From Candidatus Methanoprimaticola hominis (GTDB taxonomy: Archaea; Thermoplasmatota; Thermoplasmata; Methanomassiliicoccales; Methanomethylophilaceae), in NCBI GenBank assembly GCA_006954465.1, contig LVVU01000027.1, positions 1 through 13,633 on the forward strand: DNA of 13,633 bases, in the 5' to 3' direction. The notes beneath the pieces are model-generated. The model had not been told where the DNA came from, ran no database searches, and worked only from the letters and a program-made list of their open reading frames with translations. A program made the position numbers and the translations under genes. This document shows positions 7,132 through 13,241 of this stretch, one piece after another (the stretch's first letter is position 1; the number at the start of each line of letters is the position of its first letter).

Positions 7132-8938
7132 GAAGGGTGTCCGCGCAGCCCCGCCGGGACCTCCCTGGACCCGCGGCGGCGACAAGCCCCAGAGCCTCTC
7201 CAAGGCCATGGGCTCCCTGTTCAGATACATGGGCAGCGAGCGCAGGGCCGTCCTCATCGGGATGGCCTGCACCCTCATCGGGACCATGCTGTCCCTGATC
7301 GGCCCCCAGTTCCTGGACCTGCTCACGGACGCCATATCCGAGAGCATCTCCTCCGGAACATCGATCGATATGGGATGGGTGTCCCACATCGGCGGTGCGC
7401 TGTTCGTCGTCTACGGATTGAGCCTCCTGTTCAATTTCGGCGAATCCTACATCATCGGAGCCGCTTCCGAGAGGGTGGGGGACAGGATGAGGAAGGACCT
7501 GTCCCGCAAGTTCACCCGCCTCCCGTTCTCGTACCTCGAGGCTCACCAGATGGGCGATATGATGAGCCGTGTCACCAACGACACGGACACCGTCCGCAAG
7601 GGTAGCGCCGAGAGCATCTCGTCCACCGTTAACGCGGCGTTCACCATCGTCGGAACGCTGGTCATGATGCTGTACACCAGCTGGATGCTGGCGGTGTTCG
7701 CCGTCATACCGACACTCCTCGGCATGTGCCTCCTCTGGTTCGTCACCCGTCGCACCCAGAGGTTCTTCGTCGCCCAGCAGAGGGACCTGGGGAAGGTGAA
7801 CTCCGTGGTCGAGGAGATATACTACGGCCACGACATCGTCAGGACGTACAACAACTGGGAGAACAGCAACAGGATCTTCGACGGGATCAACGAGGAGCTC
7901 TTCCAATCCTCCTTCAAGGCCCGCGTGGTCACCAGCATGATGCCGGGGCTGATGGGGTTCATCAGCAACATCGGATACGTCATCGTGTGCGTGGCGGGAT
8001 CCATCCTCATCCTCGACGGACAGATAGGCTACGGTGTGATCGCCGCCTTCATCGTCTACGTCAAGATGTTCAACCAGCCCGTTGCCGAGATGGCGGACCT
8101 CATCGCCAGGATGCAATCCGTCGCCTCCGCGTCCGAACGCGTGTTCAACTTCCTCGGACTGGTGGAGATGGAGCCGGATCCGAGACTGGACGGATTCGAC
8201 CGTGCAGAAGGGCATGTCGAGTTCCGCAAGGTCCGCTTCGGATACAGGGAGGGCCTGGAGGTCATCCACGGACTGGACCTCGACGTTCCGAAGGGATCGA
8301 CGATCGCCATCGTCGGACCCACCGGGGCGGGGAAGACCACGCTGGTGAATCTCCTGATGCGGTTCTACGACCCCGATTCGGGGGAGATCCTGATAGACGG
8401 CATCCCCACGAGGACGATGTCCAGATCACAGGTGAGGGACCAGTTCTCCATGGTGCTGCAGGACTCGTGGATCTTCGAGGGCACGGTATACGACAACATC
8501 GCCTACACCACGCCCCATGCAACCCGGGGATCGGTGGAGGAGGCCTGCAGGACAGTCGGGATCGACGACTACATCCGCTCCCTCCCGCAGGGGTACGACA
8601 CGATCCTCCAGTCGGGGACGGGGCTGTCCGTGGGCCAGAGACAGCAGATCGCGATCGCCCGCGCCATCGTGAAGGATGCGCCCATGATCATCCTCGACGA
8701 GGCGACAAGCTCCGTCGATACGAGGACCGAACGCAAGATCCAGGGCGCCATGGACAGGATGACCTCCGGAAGGACCTCGTTCGTCATCGCACACAGGCTC
8801 TCCACCGTGAGACACGCGGACAGGATCCTCGTCATGGTCGGAGGGGAGATCGTCGAATCCGGAACCCATGAGGAGCTCCTGGAGATCGGCGGATACTACA
8901 AGATGCTGCACGACGCGCAGTTCGAGGAGAAGGAGTGA
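7118..8938 (+). CDS. ABC exporter half-transporter, catalytic subunit (MdlA/MdlB-like)
   Basis: The second half-transporter, 606 residues. Hydrophobic membrane segments span residues 40-320 or so, and the ATPase domain follows. Motifs are intact: Walker A GPTGAGKTT (400-408), Q-loop VLQDSWIFEG, Walker B MIILDEATSSVD with catalytic Glu528, and switch His559 in IAHR. The signature is LSVGQ rather than LSGGQ, as often seen in the partner that completes the degenerate site. The gene overlaps the end of the first half-transporter by 14 bases and has its own strong ribosome-binding site GGAGGA (7107-7112), five bases before ATG. The two proteins should therefore be made together and pair as a heterodimer in the membrane. 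The N-terminus is a proline-rich, basic cytosolic tail (APPGPPWTRGGD). Substrate cannot be told from sequence. Confidence 0.9.
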   Translation: MTEREKGVRAAPPGPPWTRGGDKPQSLSKAMGSLFRYMGSERRAVLIGMACTLIGTMLSLIGPQFLDLLTDAISESISSGTSIDMGWVSHIGGALFVVYGLSLLFNFGESYIIGAASERVGDRMRKDLSRKFTRLPFSYLEAHQMGDMMSRVTNDTDTVRKGSAESISSTVNAAFTIVGTLVMMLYTSWMLAVFAVIPTLLGMCLLWFVTRRTQRFFVAQQRDLGKVNSVVEEIYYGHDIVRTYNNWENSNRIFDGINEELFQSSFKARVVTSMMPGLMGFISNIGYVIVCVAGSILILDGQIGYGVIAAFIVYVKMFNQPVAEMADLIARMQSVASASERVFNFLGLVEMEPDPRLDGFDRAEGHVEFRKVRFGYREGLEVIHGLDLDVPKGSTIAIVGPTGAGKTTLVNLLMRFYDPDSGEILIDGIPTRTMSRSQVRDQFSMVLQDSWIFEGTVYDNIAYTTPHATRGSVEEACRTVGIDDYIRSLPQGYDTILQSGTGLSVGQRQQIAIARAIVKDAPMIILDEATSSVDTRTERKIQGAMDRMTSGRTSFVIAHRLSTVRHADRILVMVGGEIVESGTHEELLEIGGYYKMLHDAQFEEKE

Positions 8939-8991
8939 AGAGGACTCCGAACGCGTAGAGCCGCTCTCCCTGGGAGTGGTTCTGGGTTTCG

Positions 8992-8998
8992 TTTATCA
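8992..8998 (+). promoter_or_regulatory. Possible TATA element ahead of the small-ORF / stem-loop region
   Basis: TTTATCA within a T-rich run (8987-8998). It would start transcription near 9020, about 10 bases before the first small reading frame. A second candidate, CATATAG (9023-9029), is closer. No ribosome-binding site precedes ATG 9031, which would fit a nearly leaderless mRNA. Weak evidence. Confidence 0.25.
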
Positions 8999-9030
8999 CT
9001 TACTAAACTGTAGACGATAAGTCATATAGT

Positions 9031-9087
9031 ATGGAAGCAGAAATCTACTCCGGAGGGGAGAAATCCCCTCCAGATGGACCCCGATGA
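9031..9087 (+). CDS. Small open reading frame, 18 residues (possible leader peptide)
   Basis: Encodes an 18-residue peptide beginning MEAEIYSGGEK and ending GPR. Half its codons lie in a GNRA-capped stem-loop (9049-9074). Its stop overlaps the start of the next frame in ATGA (9084-9087), the arrangement of translationally coupled genes. No homology is recognised. The sequence may be shaped by the RNA structure rather than by the peptide, so coding is doubtful. Confidence 0.22.
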   Translation: MEAEIYSGGEKSPPDGPR

Positions 9088-9137
9088 AGGATGAAATGTC
9101 CCAAGGGGAGTTCTGGAGAGGAGTAACCCCCTCCAGA
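9049..9137 (+). repeat. Two tandem GNRA-capped stem-loops
   Basis: Stem-loop A is GGAGGGGA (9052-9059), loop GAAA, TCCCCTCC (9064-9071), extended by TC/GA pairs at 9049-9050 and 9073-9074. Stem-loop B, exactly 63 bases further, is GGAGAGGA (9115-9122), loop GTAA, CCCCCTCC (9127-9134), with two A-C mismatches, extended by TCT/AGA (9112-9114 with 9135-9137). Both loops fit GNRA. About 25 of 32 aligned bases agree, yet the two copies are read in different frames by the small reading frames, which argues that the RNA shape is what is kept. Stem-loop B overlaps the ribosome-binding site of the 30-residue frame (AGAGG, 9135-9139), so it could mask its translation. Confidence 0.5.
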
Positions 9138-9146
9138 GGCACCTAA
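9084..9146 (+). CDS. Small open reading frame, 20 residues
   Basis: Encodes MKDEMSQGEFWRGVTPSRGT. It starts within the stop of the 18-residue frame and stops one base before the start of the 30-residue frame. Ribosomes translating it would open stem-loop B, which overlaps the ribosome-binding site of the next frame, so a leader-peptide role is possible. No recognised family. The peptide itself has no distinctive property, so coding is uncertain. Confidence 0.25.
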   Translation: MKDEMSQGEFWRGVTPSRGT

Positions 9147-9147
9147 G

Positions 9148-9240
9148 ATGTCAGAACCATCTCAGGACCGGAGGACAAAAATCCTCGAGGCCTTGCTTGA
9201 TGTTTTACGCATCATCGCGAAGGTCTTCGACCTGCTGTAA
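9148..9240 (+). CDS. Small 30-residue amphipathic-helix peptide
   Basis: After a short polar start (MSEPSQDRRT), residues 11-30 form a near-ideal amphipathic helix. Charged residues K11, E14, D18, R21, K25 and D28 recur every three to four positions, and nearly all the rest are I, L, V, F or A. The frame has a ribosome-binding site AGAGG (9135-9139) eight bases before ATG. This regularity is unlikely by chance in such a short frame and suggests a membrane-surface or coiled-coil microprotein. No family is recognised. A strong TATA box pointing toward it from the other side (9342-9351) could give an antisense RNA. It follows the ABC exporter genes by about 210 bases; a link to them is not shown. 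Confidence 0.45.
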   Translation: MSEPSQDRRTKILEALLDVLRIIAKVFDLL

Positions 9241-9248
9241 GGCAGGTC
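9229..9248 (+). terminator. Stem-loop at the end of the 30-residue frame
   Basis: GACCTGC (9229-9235) and GCAGGTC (9242-9248) pair over seven bases around a six-base loop that contains the TAA stop. A further hairpin, CCCAGG (9274-9279) with CCTGGG (9292-9297), follows. No poly-T tract is present, so termination is only one possibility. Confidence 0.3.
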
Positions 9249-9341
9249 AGAGCTTGGTCCGGCTTGGGACCTGCCCAGGTTGTAGCAGCAGCCTGGGTAT
9301 TATCGCCCTCCATCTCCTCGGATACAAGGTAGTCATCAGGC

Positions 9342-9351
9342 GTATATAATC
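9342..9351. promoter_or_regulatory. Orphan strong TATA box in the intergenic region
   Basis: GTATATAATC is the best TATA match in the intergenic stretch, and its complement also reads as a TATA box. On the minus strand it would start transcription near 9319, five or so bases before an ATG (9313) that opens a 33-residue frame ending at 9212 and running antisense to the end of the 30-residue peptide. On the plus strand it would start near 9373, just ahead of the hairpin at 9393-9409 and running into the end of the GTPase gene. Which direction is used, if any, cannot be seen. Confidence 0.4.
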
Positions 9352-9392
9352 GACTCGTTCCACTTGTTCGCGATATCCGAAGCGATTGCGAA

Positions 9393-9409
9393 CGGAGGGA
9401 TCCCCTCCG
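9393..9409. repeat. Third, compact copy of the GGAGG/CCTCC stem-loop
   Basis: CGGAGG (9393-9398) pairs with CCTCCG (9404-9409) around GATCC. It shares the GGAGGG...CCCTCC core of the two GNRA stem-loops about 270-340 bases upstream but lacks the GNRA loop. A weaker relative, GAGGA (9171-9175) with TCCTC (9182-9186), lies inside the 30-residue frame. Confidence 0.35.
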
Positions 9410-9473
9410 GAAAAAGGATTGGAATGCCGGCGACGACGGGAGACGATGCCCGCGCCGCCGTTTGGTGTTTATC

Positions 9474-10979
9474 TCAAACCGAAAGGACGGGGACCTTGGT
9501 GGCGAGCTCCTGGTCGCTCTTCCCAACGATCCACCATATCGGTGCGGCCGCGGACTTGCAGTCGTCGCCCTTGGATGAGGCGGCGAAGTACCGGACCTCG
9601 CTGAATACGGACTCCAGGACCCTCACGAATCCCTGCTGCCCGTTCTCGATGAGGAAATCCCTGACATCCGCGCTCTTCAGCGGTGGATTCAAAACGTCGT
9701 TCTTCGAAGCCACCACGGCGAAGGGGATCTTCGATACCGCCCCGGGACCGAATCCGTTGATCTGGGTGAACATGCTGTGGAACGATTCGAAGACATCCAT
9801 GGGCGTGGCGCCCCTTCCTCCGTGCTCCAGGGAGATCGGGTCGAACACGAACACGATGCCATCCGAATAAGTGTAGTACTCTTCGAACAGGACCTTGTCC
9901 TCCTTTGGCTCGAACTCCGTTCCGGAGATGTCGTTGAACACGAGCTCCCTCTCCGACAGGTCCAGGGACCTGAGGAAAAGGCACTCGGAATCCAGCTCTC
10001 CAGATGCGGTCTTCGCCACGACGTCCTTCGCAGCCACGGTCTGCTTGGAGACGCCGGGCGTGACGGCCTCGACGGTGACGGTCTTGGACCTGGCCACATC
10101 GGAGATGGTCTCGACCGCTGCGAGCATCAGGGTGGTCTTCCCTGCGCCGGTGGCGCCGACCAATGCGATGGATACGGGGGACGCCTCCTTGGTGACTATC
10201 CTCGAGCCGCAGTAGGGGCAGACGGTGGTGAGGGCCGCCCTCCTCCCTGCGATGCAGGGGATGTCGTGTCCGTTGTTGCAGGTATGGACCCTGTATCCGA
10301 ACGCATTGGGGATCGGATAATCCACCACGAGGTCGCACTTGTCGCACTTGACCTTGGGCCTCTCGAAATTGCGCTTGCACTTGGGGCACACCGCGAATAT
10401 CGCGGACCCGTGCACCTTGACCTCCTTCCTGGCGGCGGAGCGGATCTTGGCCCCGATGACCGCCTTCACCAGAAGGAACGGCACGATCAGCAGGGCCGTC
10501 ATCACGGCCGCCCAGACCGCGTACAGGGGAAGCAGGACGATCGGCACGATGACCAGCGGCTTCGCCTTGCTCCATGCCGAGGGGATGAGCCCCCAGGGAG
10601 CGAATACCGTACGGACGAAGGCTCCGGGCCTCTGGGTCCACAGATACTGGACAGGGTTGTCCTTCCCCTTGACGTCCATCGCCCAGGGCGTGAACATCCC
10701 CGCCGCTGCGAGGATGAATCCGACGACCTCGAGGATCACGGCGAGGATCGAGGAATCGCCGAACAGGCCCACGAAGTCCGAATAGTATCCCATGATGCCG
10801 TCGAGTCCCGCGACCGTCCCGAGGTCGAGGGTCATCTCCCCTTCGTGTGGGGCGAGGAGGAGGATGGAGGCGGCACCGCTGTCCAATGCCTCCAGGATGC
10901 TGAGCGCCAGCGCCAGAATCCCGAAAAAGAGTGCAATCCCGTAGACGATCCCCACGATCGCCTTATTGGTCCCATTCAT
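9474..10979 (-). CDS. Membrane-anchored zinc-ribbon P-loop GTPase (TRAFAC / DO-GTPase-like)
   Basis: A 501-residue protein. Three hydrophobic segments (about residues 9-32, 78-101 and 140-177) anchor it in the membrane. A cysteine-rich region follows, with CPKC (198, 201) and CDKC (212, 215), then C234, H238 and C242, then CPYC (254, 257), suggesting two zinc ribbons. The GTPase part has Walker A GATGAGKTT (275-283), a DxxG-type NDISGTEF and ASKND in the place of the base-specificity NKxD motif. This resembles the double-GTPase (DO-GTPase) proteins of the TRAFAC group, but the assignment is from memory of motifs. These proteins are poorly understood; roles in membrane-linked signalling or conflict systems have been proposed. 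GTG 10982 is in frame next to ATG 10979. A TATA box at 11001-11010 places transcription at either codon, so the mRNA is probably leaderless. It is convergent with the small-ORF region. Confidence 0.7.
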   Translation of the reverse strand: MNGTNKAIVGIVYGIALFFGILALALSILEALDSGAASILLLAPHEGEMTLDLGTVAGLDGIMGYYSDFVGLFGDSSILAVILEVVGFILAAAGMFTPWAMDVKGKDNPVQYLWTQRPGAFVRTVFAPWGLIPSAWSKAKPLVIVPIVLLPLYAVWAAVMTALLIVPFLLVKAVIGAKIRSAARKEVKVHGSAIFAVCPKCKRNFERPKVKCDKCDLVVDYPIPNAFGYRVHTCNNGHDIPCIAGRRAALTTVCPYCGSRIVTKEASPVSIALVGATGAGKTTLMLAAVETISDVARSKTVTVEAVTPGVSKQTVAAKDVVAKTASGELDSECLFLRSLDLSERELVFNDISGTEFEPKEDKVLFEEYYTYSDGIVFVFDPISLEHGGRGATPMDVFESFHSMFTQINGFGPGAVSKIPFAVVASKNDVLNPPLKSADVRDFLIENGQQGFVRVLESVFSEVRYFAASSKGDDCKSAAAPIWWIVGKSDQELATKVPVLSV

Positions 10980-11000
10980 CACGGGGGTGGAACGAATACG

Positions 11001-11010
11001 CGGATATAAT
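11001..11010 (-). promoter_or_regulatory. TATA box of the zinc-ribbon GTPase gene (leaderless start)
   Basis: The minus strand reads ATTATATCCG, centred about 26 bases before the ATG/GTG start. No Shine-Dalgarno sequence precedes the start codon, consistent with a leaderless transcript. Confidence 0.55.
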
Positions 11011-11062
11011 CATGCACATGCGCGCGCTATCCGATGGTTTCAAGACCGGATACGGGGTGGAA

Positions 11063-11082
11063 CAGGGGGTCGGAGCCCCCTG
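11063..11082 (-). terminator. Strong GC hairpin after the sulfhydrylase gene
   Basis: CAGGGGG (11063-11069) and CCCCCTG (11076-11082) pair over seven bases around a six-base loop, nine bases past the stop of the minus-strand sulfhydrylase gene. On that strand it is followed by TTCC only, not a long T tract. It may protect the 3' end or help end transcription before the GTPase promoter. Confidence 0.4.
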
Positions 11083-11091
11083 GAAGGTTTC

Positions 11092-12426
11092 TCAGATCCT
11101 ATCGAGGGCCTGGCTCAGGTCCGCGATGATGTCCTTGACATTCTCGCATCCGATGGACAGCCTGATCGTGGAAGGCTTGATGCCGGAGGCCAGAAGCTCC
11201 TGCTCGGTCATCTGCGAGTGGGTGGTGCTGGCAGGATGGATGACGAGGGACTTCATGTCCGCGACGTTCGCCAGGAGGGAGAACATCTTCACGGAGTCGG
11301 CGAAGCGCTTCGCACCCTCCTTCCCGCCTTTGGTCTCCACGGTGAAGATGGATCCGGCACCGTTGGGGAAGTAGCGCTCGTAGAGCGCATGATCGGGGCT
11401 GTCCTCCAGCATGGGATGGTTGACCTTCTCCACCTTGGGGTGGTTCCTCAGGAACTCCACGACCTTCTGCGTGTTGTAGACATGCCTCTCCACCCTCAGC
11501 GAGAGCGTCTCCAGGCTCATCATGAGCGCGAAGGAGTTCACAGGCGAGATGCAGGCGCCCATGTCCCTCAGGATGATCGCCCTTATACGGGTGCACACGG
11601 GGGAATCGGGGCAGTCCTTGACGAACGAGATCCCGTGGTAGCTCGGATCGGCATCGACCATCCAGGGGAACCTTCCGGAACCGGCCCAGTCGAACCTCCC
11701 GTTCTCGGCGATGACTCCGCCCAGCACGATCCCGTGCCCTCCGATGAACTTGGTCGCGGACTCGACGACGATATCCGCACCGTGATCGAGGGGCCTGAAC
11801 AGGTAGGGGGTGGCGAAGGTGTTGTCCACCACGAGGGGGACTCCGTGGGAGTGGCACATCTCCGCCAGAGCCTCGACATCGATCAGGTTGGCGTTGGGGT
11901 TCCCGATGGTCTCGATGTAGACCATCTTGGTGTTGTCCCTGATGGCCTTCTCGAAGTTCCCGATGGCATCGGGCTGTGTGGGATCGATGAACGTGCAGTC
12001 AACGTCGTGGGACTTCAGCGTGTGCTCGAAGTAGTTGTAGGTCCCGCCGTAGATGGTGTTCGCGGAGACGATGTGGTCCCCGGCACGGGTCAGGTCCTCC
12101 ACCACGTATGCGATGGCGGCCGCTCCGGAGGAGACGGCGAGAGCTGCGGTGGCTCCCTCGAGCGCGGCGATCCTCGTCTCGAACGCCTCGGTGGTGGGGT
12201 TGGTGAGACGGGAGTAGATATTGCCGGGCTTCCTCAGCGCGAACACGTCCGCAGCGGCGTCGCAGTCGTCGAACACGTACGATGTGGTCAGATAGACGGG
12301 GGGAGCACGGGAGCCCGTGGTCGGATCGGGGGTCTCCTGTCCGGCGTGGAGCATGACGGTCTCGAAGCACTGGCCCTTGGGGTTGAACGGCCCCTGGGGG
12401 ACGTTCGTCTCATCGTTGAATCCCAT
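11092..12426 (-). CDS. metY: O-acetylhomoserine sulfhydrylase (O-acetylhomoserine aminocarboxypropyltransferase)
   Basis: A 444-residue PLP enzyme of the Cys/Met metabolism family. It makes homocysteine from O-acetylhomoserine and sulfide (or methionine from methanethiol) in the cytosol. Family motifs are clear: HAGQ near the start, YSRLTNPT (71-78), SSGAAA (99-104), Asp201 in VVDNTFATPYL, and the Schiff-base Lys226 in SATKFIGGHG. The C-terminal SIGCENVKDIIADLSQAL is typical of this branch. Length and the inserted region after GGHG favour MetY over the shorter cystathionine enzymes, but related substrate use cannot be excluded. I chose ATG 12426 because a TATA box at 12461-12470 predicts transcription from about 12438; the upstream TTG 12447 would lie before it. 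The gene follows the transporter gene by 8 bases, so both co-transcription and its own promoter are possible. Confidence 0.9.
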   Translation of the reverse strand: MGFNDETNVPQGPFNPKGQCFETVMLHAGQETPDPTTGSRAPPVYLTTSYVFDDCDAAADVFALRKPGNIYSRLTNPTTEAFETRIAALEGATAALAVSSGAAAIAYVVEDLTRAGDHIVSANTIYGGTYNYFEHTLKSHDVDCTFIDPTQPDAIGNFEKAIRDNTKMVYIETIGNPNANLIDVEALAEMCHSHGVPLVVDNTFATPYLFRPLDHGADIVVESATKFIGGHGIVLGGVIAENGRFDWAGSGRFPWMVDADPSYHGISFVKDCPDSPVCTRIRAIILRDMGACISPVNSFALMMSLETLSLRVERHVYNTQKVVEFLRNHPKVEKVNHPMLEDSPDHALYERYFPNGAGSIFTVETKGGKEGAKRFADSVKMFSLLANVADMKSLVIHPASTTHSQMTEQELLASGIKPSTIRLSIGCENVKDIIADLSQALDRI

Positions 12427-12434
12427 TGGAATCA

Positions 12435-13148
12435 CTACACCCGCCAATCCGGCGGGGCGTATTTATAAGCGTTCAGGAAAGGGCATCGCTGGAACACGAG
12501 ATCGCCTTCCACCGTCTCCGGCAGGCGCTTTATGCGGACGATGACCTGCCTTGTGACCGGGTAGCAGACCACCTCGTACAGGATCTTGAACGTCGCCTGA
12601 GCGACGATCATCACCATCAGGTCCGCCCCTGCCATGGTCCCCGCGAAGGCTATCGTCAGGAAGATGACCGCATCCAACCCCTCCCCCACGACGGTGGATC
12701 CGATGCATCTCGCGAAGAGGTGCTTCTCGTCGCGGGCCTTCATCCTGTCCATCACCCATGCGTTCAGAAGGGAGCCCACGAGATACGCCGCGAACGAACC
12801 GATCAGGATGCGTGCGGACGATCCGAGGACGACCGAGAAGGCATCCGACGTCCCCCTGCCCCATTCCGGAGCCGGGAGCGCCATCGCCAGCTCGTACATC
12901 AGGACCGCCAGCAGGTTCATGGCGAATCCGAGGTAGATGACCCTGCGGGTCCTCTTCAGTCCGAAGACCTCGCACAGGACGTCGTTCACGATGTAGGCCA
13001 CCGGGAAGATGAAGACGGCGCATGGAAGGGTCACCCCGTCGAATATCTCGAACGTCTTCGAGGCGAGGATGTTGGAAATGATCAACGATCCCACGAAGAC
13101 CCCTGTCAGCAGCTGATACAGACCGAGCTTGGACCATTGACCCTTCAT
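12435..13148 (-). CDS. yhhQ: YhhQ/VUT-family transporter (queuosine precursor transporter type)
   Basis: A 237-residue membrane protein of the YhhQ (DUF165/VUT) family, known in bacteria for uptake of queuosine precursors such as preQ0 and preQ1. The sequence shows about six hydrophobic segments and familiar family stretches: NILASKTFEIF, LPCAVFIFPVAYIVNDVLCEVFG, VLGSSARILIGSFAAYLVGSLLNAWVMDRMK and GEGLDAVIFLTIAFAG. In an archaeon the cargo could feed archaeosine, which also derives from preQ0, but this is inference. The start ATG 13148 is supported by GGAGG seven bases upstream (13156-13160). The last 12 or so codons contain the TATA box of the following sulfhydrylase gene. It is divergent from the hydrolase gene across 93 bases. 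Confidence 0.88.
   Translation of the reverse strand: MKGQWSKLGLYQLLTGVFVGSLIISNILASKTFEIFDGVTLPCAVFIFPVAYIVNDVLCEVFGLKRTRRVIYLGFAMNLLAVLMYELAMALPAPEWGRGTSDAFSVVLGSSARILIGSFAAYLVGSLLNAWVMDRMKARDEKHLFARCIGSTVVGEGLDAVIFLTIAFAGTMAGADLMVMIVAQATFKILYEVVCYPVTRQVIVRIKRLPETVEGDLVFQRCPFLNAYKYAPPDWRV
12461..12470 (-). promoter_or_regulatory. TATA box of the sulfhydrylase gene inside the end of the transporter gene
   Basis: The minus strand reads GCTTATAAAT, a strong archaeal TATA box lying in the last codons of the upstream transporter gene. A start near 12438 would give a leader of about 12 bases to ATG 12426. Confidence 0.55.
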
Positions 13149-13241
13149 TCCTCCGCCTCCGGATGCGACCTTCCATCCGATTCTCGTATTCGTCGGTTTC
13201 TATGAAATAGCCCGTGGTCGATTCCATACCCGGAGTAGAGG

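Noticed and set aside
6040..8269. Long minus-strand frames opposite the ABC exporter genes
   Set aside because: Antisense shadows. The plus strand carries all expected ABC motifs in frame.
8966..8976. CTCCC-T-GGGAG palindrome after the exporter genes as a terminator
   Set aside because: The loop would be one base and no T tract follows directly, so it cannot be supported as a hairpin terminator.
9030..9147. TATGG (9030-9034) and CCTAAG (9142-9147), which together spell the 11-base GNRA tetraloop receptor
   Set aside because: The flanking bases do not pair into the helices needed to form the receptor, so I regard the match as chance.
9212..9526. 104-residue minus-strand frame crossing the end of the GTPase gene
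   Set aside because: Overlaps the GTPase 3' end on the same strand in another frame. Basic, serine-rich translation with no start signal. Only the 33-codon internal part from 9313 has a promoter-like element.
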